DNA from: Ichthyophonus hoferi
Taxonomy: Eukaryota > Opisthokonta > Ichthyosporea > Ichthyophonida > Ichthyophonidae
Length of the DNA: 17,415 nucleotides
Assembly (NCBI GenBank): GCA_002751075.1
Contig: NAOQ01000696.1
Location: forward strand, 5,278 to 22,692
Direction: 5' to 3'
Shown here: positions 1 through 11,600 of the stretch, piece by piece
Layout: each line of letters starts with the position of its first letter
Numbering within the stretch: the stretch's first letter is position 1
Made by a program: the position numbers and the translations under genes
The notes under the pieces: generated by a model
Told to the model about the DNA's origin: nothing
Database searches by the model: none
What the model saw: only the letters and a program-made list of their open reading frames with translations

Positions 1-1426
1 ATACACCAATTTAACAAACCCGACTTAAGATCGTAGCGAAAAACAATGTGCCATACCTCAAGGGTAAGGTTAGGAGAGTTCAAGGACATAATACTTCATG
101 ATAACAATAACACATGATCATAAGTATTGTTTGCCTTCTTTGGCCTAATTTTTCTTTATTCTCTCACAATTTTGCTTTATAAACGCAAAGATACTCACTC
201 ACATTGTGTTTCTCTTTGTTTCTTAAACACGCCCACGTATATATTTGTTGTCAATAATGCGTCATGTATGCACAATATTATAATAATGCAGAAATAGTTG
301 CGGTACTACAGGTACCAGTATAAAATTACTTGCTAATGCAATCATAATTAAGTTATATACATAAAACTACTAAGTTTTGAAGACAGAGCATTTGCTAATA
401 TATAGATACTGCTGTTTCTATTTTATCAACAATGCAAAACTACTACACGCGACCTCTGCCCCAATTGATTATTAACATACTACACCCTATATTACTTCCT
501 ACAATACAGGTTTTAGCTGACTCCTTAAACCTCAACTACGTACGTATCCTTAAAACAAATAGTATGACGTCACCACCTAATAGTATTCCTCAAAAGAATG
601 CAGGCTCGAGATTAAGCGTGATTGAAACATCCTATCTACCAGGATGACCAATAATATACCATAACCATCGAAAGCCACTAATCACCCTCAAGATTGGATT
701 GCATAAAAAAGTTTAAAGGTGCAATAATGGTGATGCGATTTACACCAGATCAAGGGCTCATTATATATGCAGGCATGAGATGATCATACCTATATAGCCG
801 TTTTTACATCAAACGTAAAATAACAGGCACCCAAGAACTAAAATTTGGAGTAGACCATTAAAACGGAGCCTCACAGTGATAGATATTGGTATGTAGTACA
901 TGGGGTTGACAGGAAATTTACGAGAATAACACAACTGTCTTTACCAGTGGGTGGAAGTAATATATAACCAACATCATGTGTATTTACATATGTCTACGTC
1001 TACTTCATTGTATGCATAAAGTAAATATCGAGAAATACCTAGCCACAAGTTGTTCATTTAGTACGCTAATATTAGAAATATAGATTGTCGGTTGCCTTGG
1101 CAAGGTTAATAATAACCAGCATAACGCGATTTTATTACTACAATACTAGTAGCCTGGTCCACCTTTAGGAATGGACCATAAATGAGGACATATGGCAAAC
1201 CTGTACGGTCATGAAGTGCCATAATAATATGGCTACCTAAGAACAAGGTGTGCCTCGTAACTGACTACTGTACAACTGTTGGAATTTCTAGTGGTATAAC
1301 AATCTAATACACAAGATCTGTTGGACAATAACGACTAGAAAAAATACATTAAACTGGATACTAATCCAGCAGGGAAAAATATATATATATAAATAAATAA
1401 AGGTGCTAGACAGCCATAGATACAGC
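1..1426. other. Downstream flank of SEC24 including its 3' UTR; no gene recognised
   Basis: The part nearest 1426 should be the SEC24 3' UTR. A short AT run sits at about 1379-1391. A 71-codon plus-strand open frame at 432-647 has no recognisable motif, unremarkable composition and no splice context that extends it, so I do not call it a gene. I saw no RNA gene or mobile element here. Confidence 0.5.
1131..1136 (-). terminator. Candidate polyadenylation signal AATAAA for SEC24
   Basis: The minus strand reads AATAAA here, 290 bases past the stop codon. It is the first such hexamer I found on that strand downstream of the gene. A 3' UTR of about 300 bases would be ordinary, but a six-base match in AT-rich sequence is weak evidence. 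Confidence 0.5.
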
Positions 1427-2605
1427 CTATAGACTGTCCTGTATTTTGCGGTGGATAAAGCATAAGAAATCTACATAAGACATAGTGTCCATACCCTGGT
1501 CTTCCATCAAATATAGGTTGAACCTGGAGGAAAATAAAATAAGGGATATTAGAAAAATTGTGCTCGTATAATCGTATAATAGACATGTGTGAAATCTTGG
1601 TGATGAAAGGAAGAAGAAATAAGATTATCATATTCGTTTGTGTTTATATATCAAGCTATACAAACTACACAGTACATTATTAACAGACAAGACAGATGTA
1701 TGAGTACATACTTGGATTCTGTAGTATCTCGTTGGCGGACAATCTGCATTTTCATGAAACGAAGGCGTTGACTGCGCAAGCTGTCCACTAGTGCCCTCAA
1801 TCCCACGGATTGAGGGGTGTCTAACTCGGGAAGGGTGGCCTACGAGATGACCAGTTGGTAAATACACAATAAAGATACAGTCTGCGCCAATCACTGTATT
1901 GAATGTCAACTATGCTATCTAGCGCCCTACAGCCTTAATTTTCATTGGTCTTAGATAGTTTCTACAAACTCATAATTCTAGTCATGCGACCCCCATTTTA
2001 CATCTTCACCTGTGATACAATAACATACCATATTTAGCACATCAACCATGCCAATGTCATTAACACCAAAGACCGCCTGTAGGAAATCAGGAGAGATACT
2101 GAGACCTAGCCACAGGAACATATCATGTCCATTTTCTAGAGGAAGGATAGATTGGTTAGTAAGTGCATATCATCCATCATTAATAGTCTACAAGTCAGGT
2201 AAGATATCAATTTTATCTATCATATGATCATATGCAGATCTCAACCACAGTTTAATGTATGGGATTCCTAATAATGGACAATGTACTGGGTGCGATACAG
2301 TAACTACATGCGTGACAGCTCGCCGCTCACTCTCAAAAAGATCTACTGTGGGACTGTACGCAAAGTAGGTGTCGCGTGATATCCACAAAATACTGTACAT
2401 GTTATGAAGAGTAAAGCTTAAAAGACATGAAGAGTCAAAAGAAGAAAAAAAAATACTTTAGAAGGTGGAAGAAGAATCTGGGGGAGGCGCTGGTAAATAA
2501 AGGGGACAGGCCAGAGCCTGACTTACCCAAGATGTAGGCTTTATCTGTAGCTAGGCGCTCATGAGAGCAACGAAGCTGGGGTGGGAGCTGTCCAGTACTG
2601 TTGTC
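1427..2605 (-). other. SEC24CD: SEC24 exons 23-26: gelsolin-like domain and C-terminus (residues 1057-1192)
   Basis: Exon 23 encodes [16 protein letters not shown] and AYIL, and exon 24 continues with [14 protein letters not shown], the hallmark LENG...FLWLG strand-turn of the SEC23/SEC24 gelsolin-like repeat (WLG at about residues 1091-1093). Exon 25 gives [20 protein letters not shown] and [12 protein letters not shown]. The last exon gives [20 protein letters not shown] and ends RKIQDSL-stop, the expected terminus of the family. This confirms that the 3' end of the gene lies inside the window and that the protein is not truncated. Confidence 0.5.
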
Positions 2606-5600
2606 CTGTAAGTGAGCCATTGGGTGTCTGGTTAGTTGATGCTGATTACAAGAGGGGAGTATATGCATATATACGATGCGTTTCTGTGTATCTGCAAGTG
2701 CTTGTACATGTTTACCGTAGTTTCTAGCTAATATTTATATGAAGAAAAACGCAGAAAAGAACAAAATGTGGCATATATTATTGTATACTCAAAGCTACAG
2801 AGCAATCATATAACTAAATTCTTGCAGTGGGTGCGTAATTAACTTGATGACCTATTGCCCCACCCCACCTGTGGAAGCCGTCTAGTTTTTATTTGGTCTC
2901 TCTAGTCTTTGTTGTTTCCTATGCCTGTGTGAGTGGTTAGGCGTGCGTTTATGTCAAGAAAAGGGAAGGGAGGATTACCGGGAGGTCGCACACGTTGAAC
3001 ACACGTGGGTAGATGTATGGAATGGAACTAACTACAGGCATGGCCATCATCTCCAAGAGCATCTCTGCTCGGCGGTCTATCCGCAGGTCTGTACCTACAA
3101 GTGAGACAGACTTGGTAAGCAGGGGAGCATCATAGTACAAACCCCCTTTCTCATGGGATCTGCCATCATACTGCATCAAAATGACCCTTAGCCATAGGTC
3201 CACATTCCCATAATATCTATCTTATATTATACCACAGGAATGGAGGTTAATAACATGTAATCTAAATATACATAACCAGTTACGTGTATGTATGGGGTCA
3301 CGTACGCCTATTATTATGTTCACGCATGTGCGTATTTAAAATGAACAGGCCATAGCAAATATCACCCGAAGACCTTCAACACCACATATACCAAACAGGC
3401 TAATATATTAAATATACATTTTTACCTGCTCTGAAGAGATCTGTTTTCATCAAAGCTGGAGTGTAAACTGGCAGTAACTTAAGTGCCTCAGGAAGAATCA
3501 GCTATTGCAAACCCATACATATTATTACATGGACAGACCATATGGGAATATATAGACAATAAGATAGTTCATATAATACTGATGCGTGGATTATCATACG
3601 TATGTGTGTGCGCATAAACAGACACAAGTAATGTACCTATGCCTCAATATACTGGGAGTGGAGCAGGTTTAAATATGAAGAAAAACAATATGGTATAAAA
3701 ATAAAACCCAATATAGTGGTATAATCTGTTGCATGCACACAGTAGCTATAATAAAAATCATCATACTAAGGCCAAAGGAGCAAAAGCTGCAGAGAGAAGA
3801 CTGCAAATAACATAAACACACCTGTCCTGGTGAACTCGTGGTGGCGCAGTTACGACGATAGATGGTGAGAATGTCTACACACTTGGTAACCAATTCCTCC
3901 CGGACTTCCTTTATGGGTTTTTGGCGAACTTCCTTGGCAGCTATTTAGGGAATATCGTATTTAGTGTCTACATATACATCTGTAAGCATTGTGCACGTAC
4001 AGAAAAGCTAGTATATATTCTCATATATACGTACGTGCAAGACATTGGGCATATTTGGTTGAAACGCATGCAAACAAAAAGGTTGACATAAGCATAGCAT
4101 ACAAAAAAACAACCGAGTAAGGAATACATAGACAGATCCTTAATTAATATTTTAACTGGGAGGAACTCAGTAAGTGAACATAGCCTAAAAGAAGTGGCAG
4201 AAAAGAAAGAGTGGGTAAGTGATTGGGAGTAAGGAGGTCAGGATAGAAAACACATAAAATAGGAAGAGTAGTGCGTTGGGGGAGGGGGGAGGAATACCAT
4301 GGCGAGCCATGTAGTTGATAAGAGTATCCAACTCGGCGTAGCGGAATACCTCACTGAGCTGAGTCACCACCTTCATTTGGATATTGATACAACGTACACG
4401 GCGCTCACCAAAACTACACCCACCACTATGATTAGTAGCCTTATACTACCAAGCATCGCTATGTTGAAATCGAAATCATGTTTATGTATTCCAAAGAGTA
4501 CAGGAAAGAATAAGGAAAGTCGAGAAGTTGGGATAAAAGAACATGAAAAGGTCTAAACACAACTAAAAAGAAAGGGGATGAAGACGGGAAGCGAAAAACA
4601 AATGGGAAAAAATGAAAACGAAAATAATAATAGTAGGAACTATAAGAAACATGGGACGTAGTAATAGTAATGATGTAAGAGGATATGCAGACCTGGTGGT
4701 ATATAGCAGGGCCGCCTGTAGGTAAGCATTCTGGTTCTCCTCGGGCGAACCGTCATAGTGCACACGAATACTCACAGCCTACGTTATTGCATTACCACGT
4801 TAGTATGGCATATAGTGTATACTATAGAAATAAAATAAGAGACTTTACTTGGGCATCGCCCATGAAGGAAAAGTTTATTATTAAACATGATATAATGTCA
4901 GATCAGTTCATCGTCATAACTATATATGCACACACATGTGCGCGTGTAAGATATGAAACACATGGCCTAGGGTCATTATTAGTACCATAAATCATTCTGG
5001 AACAACAAAAACATTGCTAAAAAATCCAAATAAATTTGTAAAAATGCATTTTCACAAAAACATTACAGTCAAGTGTATGTAAACAAACAAGTGAACAGTA
5101 TGAATAGTATATACGGAGTTAAGCCAAAATATACACATGCATACACCATACACACCTTATCACTATCAAGACCAGCAAACTCCATATCGGTTGAATTGCT
5201 CATAAAGAAGTTACCGTCATACTGGGCAACCCTCAGGCCTGTACTGGTACGAACACGCATGAGACCCTCGTAGCCGTAGGTTCTGGTCATAGCCCGGCCC
5301 AACTCCGCACTGAACTTTTGGCCATCCAGAGCCGCATTGTAGTTAGGGTAAAGGAACAATTGACCGCCAGTCAATGAAGTCACCTCACCTATGAATGGAT
5401 GGGGAGGTCAGTCCTGCCTTACAGATATGGCTATTAAAACACAAATAGGTAGGCTTTGAACCTGCACCAAATATATGCACGCAGGCCTAGCAACAAAACG
5501 TTTGAGTAGGTAGGCGCTAAAACTACACCATGGGATGTAAGGCTTAATAGATCATAAAACACGTGGATGAGGGTACATATAGGAGTACTCATTAAAATAA

Positions 5601-8600
5601 AAGGGTGCACACGTATATTCTACATGCATATATAAGTGGCCGAGTGATTGGAGAAGGCTGTGTGTGTGAAGGCTACATACCAAGAGTAGCCACGTCAATG
5701 AAGCCCTGAGGGAAGAGGAAAAGATCACAACTGATACCGCTCTTAGAGAGCTCTTTGCCCAGGTCGGTGTAGAAAGTTCCCTGGGGAGCTAGGCTTACCG
5801 GCTCCTGTAGATCGACGTCAGTCATACAGTCATACATGTATAATAGGTATGGCCCCGGGGCCTATATGCCGCCGCCCACTCTACCAGCTATAACCATCAT
5901 TGTCAAATAAACAAACTCTTTATAGTTTAGTCTATTTAGTAATGAAAAAACCTAAGAGTCCATTAATATAGAATTAGGATGAAAGTAATGTAATGAAAAA
6001 TAAAACCATGGTTATGGGGGCACAAAAGTATGTGTATATAAACGTAAACACAAACACATAATTGTATACGTAGTAGTCGACCACACGGGTACCTGCTTGC
6101 ACCCTAATATGTAAAACATTTTAGCATATATATGCATACACGTGTACATGCTTAGCTGTGCGTAAAGAAGTAGACAAAAGTGCATGCACACAATACCACT
6201 CAAGTCGTATATACAGTACCTTATCTGTGTTCATGCTCTTGGGATCTTCACGATTTTTCAACTGTCCTGGACCCTCACCCACGGGTAGGTTCATCTGGAA
6301 GGCAAAGGCCTTTCCACCATCTCCCTCCTGTAAATAAACACGGATAAATAAATGGTTGTATGTGCTGCATGAATATCCAATAGACTGACAATATTACACT
6401 CTGGATATAATCAGAGTGCTGGCTTTGATAGAAATAACCCTATATACAAGTAGGTGCACCCCTACTTTCATGTAGAAACAAGGTAGACAGGCTAAGAACA
6501 CAAGAATGCTAGCATAGCCAGTAGATATACGCATGAGTATAAGTAGGAGTATAATCATCAACATAGCCGCAGATCAAGGATGGCAAAAATATCACTCTAG
6601 AGTATAAGCATAGCATACATGGTCATGTGTGACGCTATACTAAAGGATTAACATATAGGAATGGGACACTTGAAGCCTAGAGGCCTAGAGGCCCCATCAC
6701 TATTCATGCCTCGTTACGTACCAATCCTTTCAGGACCGCCTGTAGGGCTGGCCCTAGCTTGGCCTCTGTCTCCCTGGTGTTCTTGAACATCTCCGGAATA
6801 TTGTCCAGGAGTGTATTGAGCAATTCCCTACACCCATACATGTATTGGTGATGGCTGCACACTCCCATAATATACACTACATATAATATATATATAGGTG
6901 TGCGCATATGTACATTCACAACTTGCAAATCACATGCAATGTGGTTTCAAAAGGCCCGTCTTATGCATGCAATGTATTGGTGATCACACACATGACATGT
7001 CAACAAAGCACAAACAAAACGCAGCACCACTTCTAATCAGTAGGTCACAACCATATAAATACATACTTAATCCACCTACGTTCAATTCCTCTCCATACTG
7101 CATACCACTATTTAATACTTACATGTGACCTTATTATGTAAAAAAGACATACACGAGCCACACCAGGCAAGTTGGTGAACTAGCAGCAACATAGATAAAT
7201 ACACACCTGGACTCCTCTACATTTACCACCAAGCCATCATGGATAGGCACAAACACATCGTTGTAGTCCATTACCATCAGCATATTTGGTTGTGAAAGGG
7301 TGGGCTGTATGTATGTTTAGACGTCAGCGGATGTATGGGAGTGTGCATAAATTTATATTTGTGGCTATATGAAGGAGAAGTATAACTCAGTATAAAGGAG
7401 AAAAATTGTGTTGTTTGGTAATTCTTAGTGCATAACATACTACCAGTCTATATGATAGGAGTTAGTTCAGGAGCGTGCAACAACACAAATATCGTCATAG
7501 ATATACGAGAAAGAGATAACAGACATAGTATTTAAGATGATGGATACAAAGCAATATTGTCACAGCATTCGGACTTGAAAGTCAAATTATTACATAGGCA
7601 TCTCTATGTTCTCTCAAAACGGTTTGATGGAAATGGTGGTGATAGAAACCTTATGACATGGCTGTGTAAGAGCTCACGAGTGAACCGTAATGCAAAATGA
7701 TGACAAAGATATGAATGGTATGCACACGAGGGTCAAAACATACTCTAAGGTCGTAGAAGTGGAGGGCCTTGTCGTAGGTCACAATACCCACGCGGATAGG
7801 TGAGTCTTGGGCTCCCTCAGGCTTGGGCAGTTTGTCCAACATATTCTTGATAGTCCATGTGGCAGCTCTGTGAAAATACCTATTAGAACTTTCCTATTCA
7901 ACACTCGAACATTCGCCAGCATGTTAGACCATGTTCAATGCAATCACACATGAATATGTGAGTAGGAAACTGTCGGGAAAGCAGTCGTAGGTACACACTC
8001 AAAAAACGCCTAACATACGTACATGCTAAGACATAATTAGACAGCGTAGATATATAATCCACTTAGCTAGCCCAATCAGTCCAGATCACCTAGCATAACA
8101 TATATTCCCCACAAACCAAAAAGGCAGGAATGCAAGAGGGTGGGGGTATAGGGTATAACATAGAAAGAATCAAATGTATCAAAATCAAAAAATATAGCAG
8201 GAAGACATACGTGACCATGCCGGATTGTATAGCCTGGTACGATACATCAATCAAGAACAGATATGATGCAGGCTTGGGCTCTCGGTTATAATATTCCTAT
8301 AGGCCCCACCCATCCATTGTTGGTTCATACCCACATATACACATGAACACACCTACACATATTCATATATCTACACTCTGTAAAATTCTTTTCAACTGAA
8401 TATATATGTAGGAAGCTTCGGTGTACATTTTAGTCATTCATAAATTAGCTTGTAAATCAAACAGCCTCGGCTATGCACCCATAAGAACGGCAAATACATG
8501 TAATGTATCTCTAAAGGACCTTGGTACCCCGTCCAGAACCTAGGTGCAAAGATACACACACCCATCCTCCCTCTCATAGCCACTACTACCCAAACTGTAC

Positions 8601-11600
8601 ACTCTACCACTCATCCCTCCCCATTAGCTAGGCGTAGCCCTCACACTTTAAACTACAAACTTCGTCTTAGAAGTCGGCAGTCAACCCACCTTGGTGACCG
8701 CAAATTCGACAGTGCCTTGCATAAGCTCTAGTCTCTCTCTCATATCCATGCGTCGACCAGTATGATCCAAATTGCAGAAATATTCCTGGGGCACTAAAGG
8801 ACAAAAGCAAAAGACATGTCAGCATGCGCGTGTCTTTCCCTGTGTTTCCATAGGGAGGGAAGCAAACACACAAAAGTCAGCGAATAGAGAGTGTGTACAG
8901 AAGGAAAGATATAGAGAGCGCATGTAGATAAACACCAAAGTGATTTGTGAACAGGGTTCACTCACCGTCATTAGTGAACAGGCACAGGTTACATGTGAAT
9001 CTCCTACCACCCTCCACAAACTGCACAAAGGGGTTGATATAGCCCTTGCATCTGTCATTAAACCACCCGTTAGCATAGATAGATATAAACATATATATAT
9101 GTCCATCCTCATATTTATAGGCCTAAAAAAATAAGCCTACCCGCATAAACATATGGATACATCCCTTCTCTCACCAGTTCGTTCAATCCTACCTTCTCTA
9201 GTCAAAGAGAAATAAAAACAAAAACATACATATCAGACCTTTCGGGCCCTACAGACGACCCTTACACGATACTATGCCCTCCTATTGTCTCACCTTCTGC
9301 AACGGATTGGACCTTCAGGGCCGTGATTGATTACGGGAATAGGGAGCTGTATGTGGATAGGTCAGTGCAGTCCAACAGGGTCGAGCTTTGCTCTGTGTAA
9401 CCTACCAGATTCCAGATAATAAAGCTATGTTTATCGACTATATGCAACAGCCCTCTTTATGCCCCTTCCTCTCTGTCACTTAATATTTCATGTCCTGTAC
9501 CCTAGTGTACATACAGATATCCCCCATCTCTTTCTATTCCACAGTGGGTATAGGTACCTCGCCAGGCATGAGGTCAGCCAATGGCTGAATGATGGCAACC
9601 AAGGGTAGCTTGGACGATTTGTGCAACTCCTCCGTGGCAGGGATGCTATTGGTGCTCAGACGAATGAACCTAGGTGATGCATTTCCTTAGAGTGGAAGAG
9701 GAATCAAAAAAGGAGGTGGCAGGGTAGGGGAGGGAGGCACATAGGGGCAGGGTTAGTTTTCCTACATGTATAGTATGCTTAAAAGACTACCTGTACACGT
9801 TCCCTAGTCCCCTTAACCAGCTATCCCTCACCTAAAATAGCAATCAACAATACATTGGGCAGTGGAAGGAACTACGATGACAACACAAGGCTAATAAGCC
9901 AGTAACAAAATAAAAATAGACCAGTCGGATGAACTGCTAAAGAAACGAAGAGGAATTTATCAAGAAATGTTAATATGGAAAATAGATAGAAAAAAAAGCT
10001 GTAGAATATATGATAGCAAGAGCATCTACCTTCATCATAAGTAATAAAGTTGGTTGTGGCAAGTGGTGGGGCAGGCTTTGACAATGTACGGAAATACATG
10101 TTGTCTCCTAGATAGTTATATTGGTCTTTCTCCATCACATCCAAAGGTGAGGGGATCTTGTCGGGGTCAATGCGTGGGCCTTTATTACGGCTTGGACCGG
10201 GTGGCCCTTGCTGTCAATTCATATAGAGAATGGGTTAGTGTGTGAGTGAAGATACATTTATGAGTGTACATGTATATATGTCTGTTGGCAACAATTCCTA
10301 TGAATGTGAGTCAACAATGTGCGTATGGGCATGTAGTTGATTTTTGAATACTTTGGGGGTCAGGAAAGAAACTCTTTTGGAGCGGATGCTATGGGACACA
10401 TCTTTCATTAAAACTCATCATATAAAAGAAAATCATTGCAATGAGTAAACTAATGAATATATATGGAAAGTAGCTCAATAATATTTGAGCAAGAGCATCC
10501 GTATGCATCGTGAACATTAATCGGCTGCCCAATAACTGTTAACAGACAGTAAGGATGTGCTTTAGGCTCCAATATAAGAGAAGTGTTCATAGTCAGAGGA
10601 TGAGGGTACTGGTCTAGTGCAAATGAATAGGTTGTCCTATAAGAGGAAGGATGCTTGCTACAAGAGAGGTAAGGCCATCAACAATCGTGTGCATACAGAG
10701 GGATTGAATAAATACAGAAAAGGTCCATAGGTAAACTACTAAGACACTACATTCATGGTAACACTGATGTTCTGTGATAGGAGGACATGGAGTCTGCAAA
10801 GGAATGAAGCAAAGGCAAATAGAAAATATATACCTGGTAGTCTTGGTTTCCAGGGGCAAATGGCTGTGGGAACTGCTGTCCATAATTGCCTGCAGGTTGA
10901 CCTTGGGGTCCACCCATACCGGGGGGTCCGCCCATACCAGGGGAGGGGGCATTATACTGACCCTGAGCAGGGTATTGGGGTTGGGGTGGAGTCATAGAGG
11001 ATGGAGGGGCGTTATAATGACCCTGTGGAGGCATGCCAGGCTCAGGAGCGGGATAGCCTTGCTGCATTACTGGGCCAGGCTTGTTACCGTAAGGTCCTGG
11101 GGGTCCGCCTGGAATAGAATGGGGTAAATAGGGATGAGTAGGGTCCAATCACGGAACCAGTTTTCAACTGGCTAGATTCCAGTGGTGGGTAAGTTTATAA
11201 AGGTAAAAGTGTGCCTAGAAAGACATGTGTATGAGTAGATAGATATAGAAGGAGGGATGGCAATAAGAGATAAGGAAGTTAAATCGTGTGGGGAATTTCG
11301 TAGAGGAGGGGAAAAATACTAGTATCTAAAAGGCAGGCCAAAAGGTAACAGTAAGTGATAAACCACAAGCATTGCGCCATGCCAGGCAACACATGAAACA
11401 TCCTACTCATTCCCAACTACACCCAACCACTCTAATAATAGCATTTCCCAACAGGCAATAAAAACACGTGCCACACAAGTGTTTACCTTGTGGACCAGCA
11501 CCAGGTGGAGTGGGTCCAGAAACATTCTGACCCATGTAACCCCCCATGGGCTGCTGCTGTGGGGCACTATTCATACCATAGCCCTCAGGACTGGTCATAG

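Noticed and set aside
565-572. A perfect TGACGTCA (CRE-like) palindrome in the left flank
   Set aside because: An eight-base match alone, with no nearby gene start known, is not enough to call a regulatory site.
432-647. A 71-codon plus-strand open frame in the left flank
   Set aside because: It has no recognisable motif, biased composition or extendable splice context; a frame of this size is expected by chance.
3755-3765. A C-box-like word on the minus strand in intron 20, suggesting an intronic C/D snoRNA
   Set aside because: No D box at a suitable distance and no terminal stem were found. A similar word in intron 1 at about 13281-13287 failed the same test.
4297-4298. Intron 19 considered as a U12-type (minor) intron because of its GTATTCCT donor and TTCCCTAAAT near the acceptor
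   Set aside because: The donor does not match the U12 consensus in register, and the branch-like adenosine is too close to the AG.
4299-4556. An 85-codon plus-strand open frame
   Set aside because: It overlaps SEC24 exon 19 in antisense and runs into intron 18, so it is a shadow of conserved coding sequence.
10755-11127. Two plus-strand open frames of 80 and 117 codons
   Set aside because: They lie antisense to the repetitive SEC24 exon 5, whose Gly/Pro-rich codons suppress stops on the other strand.
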